Assembly (NCBI GenBank): GCA_947184155.2
Contig: CAMXCT020000815.1
Coordinates: forward strand, 91,943-155,942
Length of the DNA: 64,000 nucleotides
Direction: 5' to 3'
Origin: Cladocopium goreaui
Lineage: Eukaryota > Sar > Dinophyceae > Suessiales > Symbiodiniaceae
The translations under genes were made by a program, and so were the position numbers. Of the stretch, positions 34,701 to 42,304 are shown piece by piece (position 1 is the stretch's first letter; each line of letters opens with the position of its first letter). The notes beneath the pieces are model-generated. The model was not told the origin of the DNA. It searched no databases and saw only the letters and a program-made list of their open reading frames with translations.

Positions 34701-36653
34701 CCCATCCGACATCAAAGCTGTAGGACTCATCCAAAGGGGGTCCAGAGCTGAGATCATACTGTCAGTAAAGTCATGTGCACGTGCAGGATTTCCAGGCCCA
34801 TGTGCATGAGGTGCATGTGGAGGGTCAGCATGATCTACAGGAATTTGGTGAAAATGCTGAAAACCGTCCATGATACTATACTTGGCCATTGGGGCAAAGC
34901 GATCACAACTGGCATCACCAGGAGCTTTGATCCAAGGCAAAACAGGCCATGCAACGGGAACATGCGGCCTTCGGGCTTGAAGTTTCAGAACTTCAGGCGT
35001 CAATTCCGTGCAATCATCCACAAGCGCCCATGGCTTACCAGGCCATTCATACAACGCTCGATGGGGAACAACGAGTCTGTGCAACTCGTGACCACTGAAA
35101 ACCTCCACCGCATCATCAAAGCGAACATGAAACGGTCTTGTTCGACGTGACGTGCTACTCTTCAATGGAGTCTTCACCTTTCTCACATGCGGCATGGGGC
35201 ATTGCAACTTGAAAGCAAGTGCATGAGCCGATTCAATGGCCTTCCATTCTGACATGAAGCATCCCTCATTCATGATAGAGTGGTTCCATTTCTGAACAAC
35301 AAAGTCAAAATCGGTCGCAACATCGACCGTTTGCAACTGCCCTGGGTGGTTGTACGCATTTGTCACTGACCACCGGGCCCACCAAAAGACGGCAGCGCAG
35401 ACTGATCTCCATCTGTCATGCCTGAGTCGGCCTTGTCGGCATTGACTCGTTGTCTTTTGGCACGTTGTTCTTCTTGCACCAATTCCTCTGTCTGAGTTTG
35501 CAACTGAGACATTGTCTCGACCAAACTGGTCAGACCCGTTGCAATGCGGTGAGCAGCTGCCATAGGAACATCTCTCAGCTCCTCCTCGTCGGAGACCACA
35601 ACCGTGCCAGCCTTCTCGTCGACCGGCACCATGTTCGCCGCCTCGAGCTTGCTGGCATTCATGATGTCCCGCGCCACCACAAATGCCTCCTTGGCTTGCT
35701 GAATCTTCTCGGTCAGCTGGGCCTTCCTGTGTTTGGAAGCTGGCTGTGTGTCCTTGCCAAAGCTTGAGGCTCTCGGCAAGAAAAGATCTCCACTGAGAAT
35801 GCAGCTGAGCTCGAGCTTGGACTGCCTTGTCGTAATCTTGTCGAGCATTGTCCATAGCGTTCACCGCTTGGTGCATAGTCTTCTTGTCGTGCTTGGCAAC
35901 TTTCGCAATGGCATCCTTCAGATCGGTTTGAATATCGTCTGGAAGTTCGCCTCCTTGATCTTGATGTTTCTGCAGCTTCTGCACGAGGGCTCGATACTTC
36001 ACAATCTCCTCGGGTGGCGGTGTCAACGCCGGCCCAGACGAAGTGGTCGTCGTGGGTTGAGCAAGATTGGGAGCCACTGGCGCAGGCGTAGAACCCGATC
36101 CCGGAGGCGGTGTGAGGGGTGGCGGAAGAGGAGGCTGCTGAGGAAAAGGCTGGGCCATCTGCTCCATTGCCTGCTGAGCAGCCTTTTTTCCCTTGCGGGA
36201 CTTCTTTCGCCCTTGTCCTTGTCGCTGACGAGGACTCTGAGCTCGACCATATGTCGTCGAATCCACCCATGGTTCTTGAGGCCACTGCCACTGTTGCGAA
36301 TACGCCTGATTGCCTTGTTGCCTCCGAGGCGATTGAGCACGTCCTGACTGGGCTTGCTGTCCAAAGTCCGGGGTCCCATAGGTCCACGAGGCTTTGCAGT
36401 CCCCACAGTGCCAGGCATTCTTCCTGTTTTTGCGCCCACACGGGCAGAACCATGGAGCAGCTGTCATGGCGTTGTTGATGGAACGCAGCAGTTGTGGATC
36501 TTTTGAGTGATGTGCCGCAAGACGTTGACGAAGCTGCTTCAGCTTCACCGCAGGCAACACAACCAGCCCAGAACGATGCAAAAACCACTGTCTTCTCGCC
36601 GATGCTCTTTGTCGTCTCCAACGCCTCCTGCACGTCGGCGTAATTGTCCCCAC
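25761..36653 (-). CDS. LINE polyprotein: RNase H, endonuclease, RT, zinc fingers, methyltransferase-like domain
   Basis: One frame is open for 3,630 codons (first codon GTG). Approximate residues: zinc ribbon 66-88 (WFCPCGRKN...HCGDC); three diverged copies of a domain of unknown function marked by TWYLHH (653), TWYVHH (1131) and TWYADH (1436); RNase H 1690-1835 (YTDGSAW, AEATALV, FDC, NEAAD); AP-type endonuclease 1926-2190 (FATANVMT, GLQETR, TDANSRVGS, ARLDYIAV, DHDCV); reverse transcriptase 2450-2785 (FVDIRSAF, RGSRPGSPLAD, WVDDLA, YEHLG); C2H2-type fingers 3026-3092; C-terminal domain 3325-3600 (FHLFSGRRRVGD, GPPCETWS, MEHPWE). All key RT, RNase H and endonuclease acids are present. RNase H precedes the endonuclease and RT, unlike I- or R1-type LINEs. 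The true ORF2 probably starts after the ORF1 stop at 35363, for example at the ATG at 35273. Residues ~310-430 are the wrong frame of ORF1. Confidence 0.9.
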   Translation of the reverse strand: MGTITPTCRRRWRRQRASARRQWFLHRSGLVVLPAVKLKQLRQRLAAHHSKDPQLLRSINNAMTAAPWFCPCGRKNRKNAWHCGDCKASWTYGTPDFGQQAQSGRAQSPRRQQGNQAYSQQWQWPQEPWVDSTTYGRAQSPRQRQGQGRKKSRKGKKAAQQAMEQMAQPFPQQPPLPPPLTPPPGSGSTPAPVAPNLAQPTTTTSSGPALTPPPEEIVKYRALVQKLQKHQDQGGELPDDIQTDLKDAIAKVAKHDKKTMHQAVNAMDNARQDYDKAVQARAQLHSQWRSFLAESLKLWQGHTASFQTQEGPADREDSASQGGICGGAGHHECQQARGGEHGAGRREGWHGCGLRRGGAERCSYGSCSPHCNGSDQFGRDNVSVANSDRGIGARRTTCQKTTSQCRQGRLRHDRWRSVCAAVFWWARWSVTNAYNHPGQLQTVDVATDFDFVVQKWNHSIMNEGCFMSEWKAIESAHALAFKLQCPMPHVRKVKTPLKSSTSRRTRPFHVRFDDAVEVFSGHELHRLVVPHRALYEWPGKPWALVDDCTELTPEVLKLQARRPHVPVAWPVLPWIKAPGDASCDRFAPMAKYSIMDGFQHFHQIPVDHADPPHAPHAHGPGNPARAHDFTDSMISALDPLWMSPTALMSDGLRVRTWYLHHETRLHNDQYRVVRLPPERANWVDYLMDAWSDLLDDSVPTAFTLPNPMPMRGPADQLIALDVILAQGLHQPRFSGLVTVQYMDDHDGLGEHPIAASFPPMVNRYHILEAAQVLQTCQGPYGRVCHIFHGWRMLPSGGDATHRMRPGHSFTIQIPNDPNLESAAAHAGEVSTSGVSAHGMPTGHSEDFFVTGPGDGDQDPPEDDPPSASPPSAEPDHSAGPLFNCHFYRLRHPPLHMFMRNAAGVPMLMELARNLEIVPASLLQAHTILTQMVGDQRDDFSFIIQSVTDIPTASSDALVIIDVEVHFHLTPAGIHPLPAATRRVHRVPRHLGREGVLHYAGVRQYCSWQNDACLVEFNGRVWPAHQAAPQVMQHGAYLRVCVPPPDSQMNTLQAIHVTERQGSTVQPLTSGPSVAPFPAPLPFTSTSTTTVPEDTTLRVFPVPMDNHWFEPLDDTFEAEAMQEFLEEGPILYVWTWYVHHELHPECNAPRVVKLDSFKHLWGQDLLTPWQSTLHGTDPLQIKIVGHRPPHATTTLDAVHVMIEQKPREAQAAVVLSAVMQGDHEDRLLQAAYSVPRWLCTEDIIDILRINHVCETRRCSARSGVAHFERFIRHDVPDAASIELHVRPPHCHGDRQAASSSEPFVPRRVMPTTANSLLQLRLVRHDVRSRHAEVHEDACLVKHVTLIDTSSSTMPLSSMTEKPAALHCPAVAHPGSDGPVDKVDGDHERVQHEMQHIAAIRTRAVPVPPGQPQMIHDLHMLLFSNEQELQERPPEAFVISTWYADHLRRPHSGICRDVRLTGNVGTWYHEIVMIWDDWMDPFAELTGVIVHPTPHDGQAEVHAHLVLVQHVQPTMCSIVVAIVDTLDDPWHPRLLCLTTPCDLSHAQLRNYIDLDGICGTVPPRALCRTLLGDRDLTDLPRFDVTHGMHLIFHIQREVQLQATTALETAHVAVLDSEDDEHMNLLQHIAQRKVISLEANIPAPRFTTVDCQRVLFLREQLRLGLGLRPSVDLSQVWWHETTWQQLGAVPLWQDEKVLGATFYTDGSAWRSSGRAAAGVFLIVHTEDGVRHGGFMSAPCLGSATAPRAEATALVLAALWIHQLAASLPAVQPWFEIAFDCVHTANIAQGCQAAHCNSDVHIVLRSLIHWLEVVLPWPIYWTHIQSHQSHPWNEAADTVCRHALQHHSFTTSLVEWFDMYTFQGNDTCACQWLWLIEKSVRHHEDAPILVGTHWRFNVEQPFQMPPSDDFHPAMLRRFQALPDSPESHPVRLRFATANVMTMFPGQDFASGYLGARAEALADQFMNERLHVIGLQETRARMTGHSFFQQFHVLSGPATARGQGGIQLWLRKSIPTSGGTIDIDTTDLRILHATSRRLLVRWAHPGCKLLFLVVHAPSDDEEDVLQTFWDATTAAIPAAYRQWPMVMLTDANSRVGSVTSPCIGPHQADDENSKGAQFHTWLANHDLFLPQTFAECHDGPAPTWTHPKGTSARLDYIAVSNNFPHDGVSTWVSTHIDLALHRRDHDCVCAELQLEFFPADRRPRHTRGSKVQDAPLEVTWATDVHTHAARLQHWIKQWNPKPRIWRKRHLSDDTKQLIDAKRHHWKCLNAARRHHCRGLLRELFAAWRQPHQVTRSFQGWRRDCDRAYAWHLWAYEDLAPRVVQAVRTDDCMFYESLAAQAGYESSKNAQSLWKTLQPLLPRWRSKRKSNLRCTGPSLEDQFAHYDALEAGHCVPYGELLQQCHAAQHQALDDIPLQICLEALPSRFAVETLGCRIKTGKASGMDLVSPVALQHACRQHSDILHAFMMKVWILGAEPIQGKGGILHPIAKKEVSQKIDGMRGIMLIDGIGKLVHSHLRGQFLPALEHFRLPLQLGGFRRSSTLFATMYVRAFTQLAAQHVVSSAIIFVDIRSAFHSMVRQLIFGGAETLHPKLRQVLTDNGIDLTVLGTKLAKEPPIDSAPLLQPAARLIRDGHCFTWYALGASDAVHQTERGSRPGSPLADVAFNSLMAVVLQDFQTQLDQFLPLQAAFSHLGLRAAPVAWVDDLAVPVAALKANDLVSTIAWTLQTTIEVCASYGLTLNLKPRKTEVVLAFRGPDAPACRRECLVANFARISVPPLGQHVRCVPVYEHLGTCFQADGSIDAEIRYRVSRAGLAYRQITKLILRNRYIGVNVRLRLLDALLMPVLLHGAGNWPLLTAQQVQRLHTTYLKWIRTVVGNGFWAHNQLSDVHLLMSWQMPSIELRLAKHRLLFAFHLFIDAPTQIIEMVTAPDEVSCSWWKAIRQALTWLISMDATLIAFDPMTASRSILLQWFADRRDDGPRFVRRLYKRALLQNKVIGDAVTAHQTLHHQLLKGGVTFALDDPASVVTAPNYECRWCAKTFLSVRQWQNHLWSAHGEPSEERKFMTSTVCPACWTCCWTVNRLQIHLHQSRRHRNGCYERLTWMHEPLEVIAPIVETKQDDRHLRMPATVIPHVLSQMETQCETRLDADARWLQACRNEGLIDPIDDAWVHNCKMAFDAVLRDPSLQTFVDPDPILWRLTNLADGHGLPPAAEGLGAWALAVWMHDDLRFSRFAHLSVEFFGRCLEAISQIVFQSPVGKLVCWRRRMDGAFCPQHIVEKDAQDLVTVRVREVILDSIRDQHSLLCSILQRPLHVPLCRGVPVCREGDQRIIWIFHLFSGRRRVGDCHWWLEHIGHHLWPGVTIRMLSLDTAVHPELGNLANGENYDYVRRFAQGGLIAGVLAGPPCETWSAARHIQLDDGAGPRPLRSAALPWSLPECTGQELKQSSMGTQLLMNTWTIEVAVVTNGGGAIMEHPWEHQQQPDSQDERASVWRTQAHQQWLMALPDAVRHYVEQYEYGAAGVKPTCLRALNLGAAPVVATALREGAETWRTRPTAALAGRNERGLFRTAAAKEYPSALCRSMVVALIRGLKARAHFEGWREPAACTAKDKTWLADAWSASAKVTRWSFLPDYQGA
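35363..36653 (-). pseudogene. LINE ORF1 (gag-like), split by one inserted base
   Basis: From the zinc ribbon to about position 35725, ORF1 reads in the frame of the long polyprotein (RSFLAESLKLWQGHTASFQT). From there the protein-like sequence continues in the +1 frame: QLTEKIQQAKEAFVVARDIM, then TSLVETMSQLQTQTEELVQE, ending PSFGGPGGQ and TGA at 35363-35365. One extra G in the GAAGGCCC run (+ strand 35720-35727) explains the switch. The product has a zinc ribbon, a basic Gln/Arg-rich part, a Pro-rich linker and a coiled coil, as expected of an RNA-binding nucleocapsid-like protein. Without the insertion ORF1 would lie in +1 relative to ORF2, so ORF2 would need -1 frameshifting or reinitiation. 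Confidence 0.6.
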
Positions 36654-36858
36654 CGTAGATCAAGACAGAGAGGATCACAAAGAGCACAACCAGCATAAAG
36701 TAAAGTTCCACCAATCGCAATGCAGCCACCAAAGCCCGATGGTGATGGCAATCACAGGGATGTAGTCCACGTCAGCAAAGGCAGCCACCCAAATGGCGGT
36801 GCCCGCAGGTCCCGTGGCAGACCCGCTAAGGCAAATGGTTAAGAGCGATGCGTGGGGC
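36545..36858 (-). other. LINE 5' segment with a hydrophobic open frame
   Basis: Inside the element, before the zinc ribbon, a frame other than that of ORF1 reads LVELYFMLVVLFVILSVLIY, then GGDNYADVQEALETTKSIGE, which looks like a membrane helix plus a soluble tail. Further 5', in the ORF1 frame, a segment reads VAAFADVDYIPVIAITIG. It could be 5' untranslated sequence, a transduced host exon or coincidence. Confidence 0.35.
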
Positions 36859-36872
36859 TCTTGAACCAAACC
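36859..36872 (-). other. Possible relict spliced leader at the LINE 5' end
   Basis: TTTGGTTCAAG (36870 down to 36860) matches the last 11 bases of the dinoflagellate spliced leader, TTTGGCTCAAG, with one mismatch. It sits two bases inside the target-site repeat, exactly where a reverse-transcribed, trans-spliced mRNA would carry it. Such relicts are known in dinoflagellate retrogenes. Confidence 0.6.
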
Positions 36873-36883
36873 TTCAGGTATTG
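36873..36883. repeat. Target-site duplication at the LINE 5' end
   Basis: TTCAGGTATTG, identical to 25682-25692. Confidence 0.9.
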
Positions 36884-37077
36884 GGTATTTTGTTCAACGA
36901 AAGCAATTTTGTCGAGGTCCACAATGGTTGAATGTTGGAGGAAACGAGGTCGTGCTGCAAAGGATTCTGTAGTTGTGTGCTTTTGCTCCAGCAGAATGAC
37001 TTTTAGCTACTTCTTGTAGGTCCAGGTAGACTGACACTTAGTGATACACGCCTCATCCTTCATGATTGCACATGCAA
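36884..37077. other. Host flank of the LINE, no confident gene
   Basis: No defended exon. The sequence should join 25681 in an allele without the insertion. Confidence 0.4.
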
Positions 37078-37495
37078 CTATATATATATATACATGTATA
37101 TTATAAAATAAAATATAATATAATATAATATAATATTAATAATATAATATAATATAATATTAATAATATAATATAATATAATATAATATAATATAGTACA
37201 ATATAATACAATGTAATATAATGTAATATAATGTAATATAATGTAATTTAAAATCATATAATATAATATAATATAAATATAAATATAAATATAAATATAA
37301 TATAATATAATATAATATAATTGAATAGAATAGAATAGAGTAGAATAGAATATAATAGAATAGAATAGAATATAATACAATACAATATAATACAATATAA
37401 TATAAATATAAATATAGATATAAATATATATAAATATGAATATAAATACAACTATAATTATAAATATAAATATAAATATAATTAATATTATAAGC
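37078..37495. repeat. AATATA-type satellite
   Basis: ATAATATA, AATAGA and AAATATAAATAT repeats in successive blocks. Read on the - strand they give an Ile/Tyr-rich open frame, which is an artefact of composition. Confidence 0.9.
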
Positions 37496-37678
37496 ATAGC
37501 AGATGCTTTGACAACTGCGTCGTATTTAGTTGGACGGAAGACGCAAGCGTTGAATAGTAACACTGAATGCTAGGCTATGATTCGATGTGCTTCAAAAAGC
37601 GTTTCAACAGGGGCTCCAGCAATCAAAAACTCATGAGGGCTTTGGGGCCTTGATCGGCGATCGGCCGTAGAGCCCCAG

Positions 37679-37776
37679 GTACAAGTTCTCCATCAATGAC
37701 TTCGCAGAAGGAGGCGAGCTGCTTCCTCTCCCCTTATGAGGATGAATTGATCATGAGTGAACTCGAAGCAAACTGG
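37679..37776 (+). CDS. Possible exon, frame ambiguous
   Basis: It lies between a CCCCAG acceptor and a TGG|GTGAG donor. One frame reads MTSQKEASCFLSPYEDELIM and runs the full length. Another reads YKFSINDFAEGGELLPLPL and stops at 37736; with a GA donor it would be in phase with the exon at 38160. Both are protein-like, so the frame is open. Confidence 0.35.
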
Positions 37777-37834
37777 GTGAGACCACCAAGTTGATCCAGG
37801 ATAGGCAGTCATACCAGGACTATAGGAAATACCA

Positions 37835-38065
37835 CGTATAATTGATATGATATGATATGATATGATATGATATGTATACGTATATATATATATTTATTAT
37901 ATAAATGTACATATATGTATATGCATATATGTATATGCACATATGTGCATATGTACATATGTACATTATACATATATATATATATATGCACATCTGTATG
38001 TATGTATGTATGTATATATATGTATATGTATGCATATATGCACATATATATATAAGTACATGTGT
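37835..38065. repeat. TATG/TACA-rich microsatellite
   Basis: GATAT, TGTATATA, CATATGTA and GTAT runs with many small palindromes. Confidence 0.9.
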
Positions 38066-38159
38066 AGTACATGATTCTGTTATTGATATATGTATACACA
38101 TACAATAAATATTTTACAATCATGATAAACATGTCGAACAACTTGACTAATGCACTTAG

Positions 38160-38262
38160 GCGACGAGAGTTTCGAACTGAACCGGGACGATGCCCTGCAG
38201 CTCATCGGTGCCTGGGGTGGTGAAACCCGCCGAACGTTCGGGGCGTCCCATGGCAGTGCATG
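38160..38262 (+). CDS. Internal exon of unknown gene
   Basis: After the acceptor GCACTTAG|G, the frame reads DESFELNRDDALQLIGAWGG, then ETRRTFGASHGSAW, up to a GT donor (ATG|GTAGGT). GC content and residue use differ sharply from the microsatellite before it, and it is one of the clearest exons in the window. An MITE-like element follows 57 bp downstream, inside the intron. No family is recognised. Confidence 0.55.
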
Positions 38263-38319
38263 GTAGGTGGCGAAAATGATGAAGAAACATGTTCAAAAGA
38301 TGAATACACATTTTAAGCG

Positions 38320-38436
38320 TATACATACTGTGGATGGAAGAAATCCTACACCAGTTGATAGGTGGTTTATCCCATTAGTTATAGGGTTTCAACCATCCAA
38401 GGTGGTGCAGGATTTCTTCCATCAACAGTATGTATA
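38320..38436. mobile_element. Inverted-repeat element (family G)
   Basis: The left arm (TATACATACTGTGGATGGAA then GAAATCCTACACCA) pairs with the right arm at 38403-38436 with very few mismatches over 34 bp. Single copy in the window. Confidence 0.65.
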
Positions 38437-40707
38437 CAGGCACATACAAGGAACATCATAAACCAGAAAGTATCGAACTGAAGTAGCCTAGATTAGGCTT
38501 TATTGATTTCGTACATGCTCAACATTGCTCACCGCATTCGACCAAAGTATTGATTCCAACACGGCTGCAAGTTTGTTGGACAAGGGCAGGTTCCATTCAT
38601 TTCCATTAGAATTTGGGAGTTCTGAGGGTGAATATCCCTGGCTCCCAGTTGGTTTGCAGCTCTAAGATGCACCAGGTGTGTTGAACTCGAAGGAGTCCGA
38701 CATTGCGAGGAGGGAACTGAGTAAAGAATCTCAGCTGGGGTCAAAGCTGTCTTTTTTAATGTTCGACAGAACCTTGGGGTCAGCAAAATGCACTTTCACA
38801 GTGACTGGGCAGCAGGTCGCTTGGCGCCAAGGGAATCACAAGAATCCAGAAACCAATGTTTTTGTGTGTGTGTTTTTGGATATTTTTGGATATTCAAATG
38901 AGATGTTTCAAAAGTGAGTGCCAGACTCGGAGACTCATTTGGACACTGAGCGCAAACACCGAGGTTCGCTTCTTTCGCGCATGGACCGTTCTGCTGTGGA
39001 AGGCCAGGGCTTGAGTTATCTTGGAGGAGCTTCGGGGCGCAACCACCACAATATGTGAATTCATGTCAATTCATGTCAAATCCATTTAAATCCAGTGTAG
39101 CTTGAAAGGCAGAAATATATGTCAGCAAACGTGGAGTAAAGCAGACATTGTAATACATGAAACCAATTGAAGCCAATGCCTCGGGAGGCATGGTTCGCAG
39201 ACTCTATGGGGTTTTGCAGCAAGAAACTCAGGGTTGCAACTTGTGGAACATGTGGAAGCAGCTGAGCTAATTGCAGGGATGTACTAGTTGGAAACACCAA
39301 AAAAAGGTTCCGACATCTTCCGACAACTCTGACATGGGACGCAACTATACAGACTATATACCTTTGCTGACTTTGCCATTTCCGTCTTTAGCCCTTTCCA
39401 TAGCAAAGTCTTGTTGCATGGAAGTGGAGCCGTTTGCGTCACCACACCTTCCACTCCAACCCACGCGTTGCTCCTCCAAGGCGAAAAAACAAAGCGATCT
39501 CTCAGTTGGAAACAGAGGCGTGTTGGCAACTTACATGGGCGATGTGGAGTTGGGAAGAAGTCAAGTGATCCAGGGGAAGGGGTTAAGTGGCTAATTCCCT
39601 CGTGGTGTGTATTTGGATTTCGGACCTTTTTTGTTTGAGTGCTTTGAGCGTTTTGACTGCAATGGCCTCAAAAGTGAAGCATCCACTCATATCTCGCACG
39701 GACACAGACCACAAACAGCGCAGGCTGCCAAAAAGTCTGCAAAAGGAGCAGGCTCATCTCTGCCGTGTGTCTGTGATTTGAGCCCTGACACATTTGCCCC
39801 TCGCAACCCTGGATGAGTTTTGGTGAGAGATGGAAGCGTTTCGGTTTCTCCACATACGTTTTTCATTGTTTTTTTTACCTCGTCTTGAAGCGTCAAAGTG
39901 GACCCGGTGAAACAACTTGGCCTCCACCAGGGCGCACCACTTCCTTACCTCAGACTGAGAGGCTGATGGCAGGGCAGAAGTTTTTGAGCTGGGCATCGCT
40001 TCCCCCGGCATTTTGTGACAAAAGTCATGAGTCCAGTCATGGTTTCAAATGAAAACAGCAAGCCATGTATTCTTGAAAGCGGTCTCTGCAGTCTTTCGAT
40101 GCCTATGCAGTCGGTATCTTTTGGTAAAACTTTCCCAATAGGAGCAGCTACCTGCGCCCGATGAATGAATTGGAAGATATTGACTCCAAAGAATCCAGCT
40201 GACTCAATGGACCAGGTGCTTCACAGAATCCAGCGGGGGCCGTTTTTTGTGTCTTTTCCAGGAAGCGTTCTGGAGGCCTTCATACTCCGCGTGCCAGGGC
40301 CTTGTCACAGTTCTCTCAACGTCCTGCTGGATTTATTACGATTTGTCAACTGTGCAGTGTGCCGCCCGAAAAGTGCAATGAGCAAAAAGGGTGATGAGGG
40401 TGGTACCGTACAAACTACCCTATACAGTAGCTAAAATATGCTACAATTGCTACAATGCTTGATTGTTCTTTCTAACTGGTTTGGTCGGGGTTCGGGGGGA
40501 GCTGGACTCTCAAAGTCAGGCCCGGTTCCCTGCTTATATCATTGGAAAGCTGTGCTAGTATATACAGAGCTGAATCTGAAGATACGCTTCGATGCTATTG
40601 TTGAGAAAGTGCAATCAAATTCGATTTGATTCAGTAATTACTTGCTTCATTTTGGAATACTCATTTCGGAAACGACATGTCCTGTGTAGTGACAAGAGAT
40701 GCCAACA
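38437..40707. other. No confident gene
   Basis: The + frame at about 38947-39056 (RMDRSAVEGQGLSYLGGASG) is protein-like without splice support. Several other frames of 60-107 codons are open on both strands. Nothing is recognised. Confidence 0.3.
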
Positions 40708-41565
40708 TCAGCTTCGATCAAGCTTGTCGCTGAGGACAACCACTCCCTGCCGGGTGCCGTCGAGCAGGCGCGTAGATTGCATGCTTGGCGCCGACCAAAA
40801 TGCAACGTGAAAAGATGTTAAAAGGGGAAACAGACAGCACATGGCGGCTCGTTTTTTTTTGGATATTGTGAGATCACTTCTTGCGTGCTTAGGTTTTGAC
40901 GTCGGACTGAACTTGTCAACCCCGAGTAATGGATGCGAACATGAAGAATGTAGTGTCAGTTTCTGGCCTTTAGTGGTTTCAGCATTCTTCTGACCATACT
41001 TCTGAGTGGGAGCCAAGCCAATCATGCAAAAGATCCCATTCACAGTGAACAAATGCTGGAGCAAATTTCTCTGTTGCACATAGTCACTTGGCATAGTCAA
41101 GTTTCTACCATACTGTGTAGCATGTGTAAAGCGAATGTCTGTACGAGAATTGTGAACCAAGTGTTGGCTAGAAGTCAAGTGCTCGTGCTGACAGCTCGCA
41201 CTGCCGCAGGGAGCCGCTGGACAAAAGGACCCAGCTGTTAAACAAACGACCGCATCGTGGATGATTTGTCGATATGTGGAGCCGTCTTGAATATCTTGAC
41301 TTTTCTTATTCCGACTGAGAGCCATCCGACTTGCAAACCAAATTCTACACAATGGTTCTTGTAAGTTTTTCTCTGCTGATGTGTTTCTGTGCAAAGGTTT
41401 TGCCCCAGCATGATGATGAATCAGGTGAATCTTCAGACAATTTGAAATAGCATAGTCATTGGAGATCTCATTAATGTCGGAGTGAATAAACAAAGGCATT
41501 TTGGTTGCGACCTCTTTCCGAAACCTTAACATAGAGCTTACAGGTGCACTGACATTGGCAATCAT
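40708..41565 (-). CDS. Unusually long antisense ORF, unknown
   Basis: 285 codons are open on the - strand (starting MIANVSAPVSSMLRFRKEVA), far longer than expected by chance at this base composition and outside any satellite. The residue mix is rich in Ser, His and Gln, with no domain, signal peptide or membrane segment I recognise. It is the only substantial - strand frame outside the LINE and the satellites. It may be a single-exon gene, a retrocopy or chance. No opposing + exon is convincing. Confidence 0.3.
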   Translation of the reverse strand: MIANVSAPVSSMLRFRKEVATKMPLFIHSDINEISNDYAISNCLKIHLIHHHAGAKPLHRNTSAEKNLQEPLCRIWFASRMALSRNKKSQDIQDGSTYRQIIHDAVVCLTAGSFCPAAPCGSASCQHEHLTSSQHLVHNSRTDIRFTHATQYGRNLTMPSDYVQQRNLLQHLFTVNGIFCMIGLAPTQKYGQKNAETTKGQKLTLHSSCSHPLLGVDKFSPTSKPKHARSDLTISKKKRAAMCCLFPLLTSFHVAFWSAPSMQSTRLLDGTRQGVVVLSDKLDRS

Positions 41566-41611
41566 GTCAAATCATCAAAACCATCAGCCACCATAAGTAC
41601 GGTCAACTGTA

Positions 41612-41740
41612 ATGTCAACCCTGGATTAAGAAACCCCAAACGGTTATTTAATTGGGAAGGTACCATTTAAGTATCAAATAATGACTATTGGGGGAATACT
41701 AATTAATAAACCATGGTTTAGTCTCATCCGGGGTTGACAT
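41612..41740. mobile_element. MITE-like inverted-repeat element, family C copy 2
   Basis: The ends ATGTCAACCCTGGAT and (inverted) ATGTCAACCCCGGAT have TA directly outside both (41610-41611 and 41741-41742). It is the inverse orientation of the copy at 8643. This copy shows the TA duplication most clearly. Confidence 0.75.
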
Positions 41741-41747
41741 TAATGGT

Positions 41748-41898
41748 TTGACACTGATGGTGAATTGGCATGAATTGGCTGGGCTCCATGGCTTCTTTGA
41801 ACCAGGATGCGACTTCAGTACCGAGGACCTTGCGGTGCCCTCTGAAGAGCTGTTTGTTTCCGACTCTGCTGTGGATCCAGTCACGACGCTTTTCAGTT
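41748..41898 (+). CDS. Possible exon of unknown gene
   Basis: The frame reads LHGFFEPGCDFSTEDLAVPS, then EELFVSDSAVDPVTTLF, up to a GT at 41898. The upstream limit is unclear because no AG acceptor lies between it and the family C element. The frame continues into the 10-bp repeat, where it is not coding. Confidence 0.4.
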
Positions 41899-41904
41899 CA
41901 TGGA

Positions 41905-42027
41905 TCATCATTTTTCATCATTTTTCATCATTTTTCGTCATTTTCCATCATTTTTCATCATTTTTCATCATTTGTCATCATTTTTCATCATTTTTCATCA
42001 TTTTTCATCATGTTTCATCATTTTTCA
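41905..42027. repeat. 10-bp repeat (ATCATTTTTC)
   Basis: About 12 copies with variants ATCATTTGTC and ATCATGTTTC. Period 10, like the array at 11808-12210 but of unrelated sequence. Confidence 0.9.
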
Positions 42028-42304
42028 TGTGCTCACCTGGGCTCACCTTATTGAGATCATCTCAAGAATTCTCAAGTACCTCTCAATTTTGATTCATTTT
42101 TTAGGTCCAGAGAAGCATGCCCCCAGGGCGCCCCTTGGGGTCAGGCCCACTGAGAACTTTGGTTCGAGTGCAAAGATATCAAGCAACATCTCTCCATAAT
42201 ATGCAGCTTTGATCTGATTGTAAATTTATATAATTTATAGATATTTATAGTATTACAGTAAATATGTACTGTATAATCTGTTTTTTTGTTTGAACATGCT
42301 TTAG

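Larger units (their letters stand above)
25693..36872 (-). mobile_element. 11.2-kb LINE-type retrotransposon with TSD and poly(A)
   Basis: The element runs on the - strand. Its 3' end is a run of 14 A (T on the + strand, 25693-25706), 54 bp after the ORF stop. Both sides carry the 11-bp direct repeat TTCAGGTATTG. A poly(A) tail, a variable-length duplication, an AP-type endonuclease and a reverse transcriptase together identify target-primed retrotransposition. The 5' end starts at 36872 with GGTTTGGTTCAAG, which resembles the 3' part of the dinoflagellate spliced leader. The perfect duplication and the long uninterrupted ORF2 frame indicate a recent insertion. ORF1 has a frameshift. Confidence 0.93.

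Noticed and set aside
37078-37563. Ile/Tyr-rich - strand ORF of 161 codons
   Set aside because: Translation of AATATA satellite DNA.
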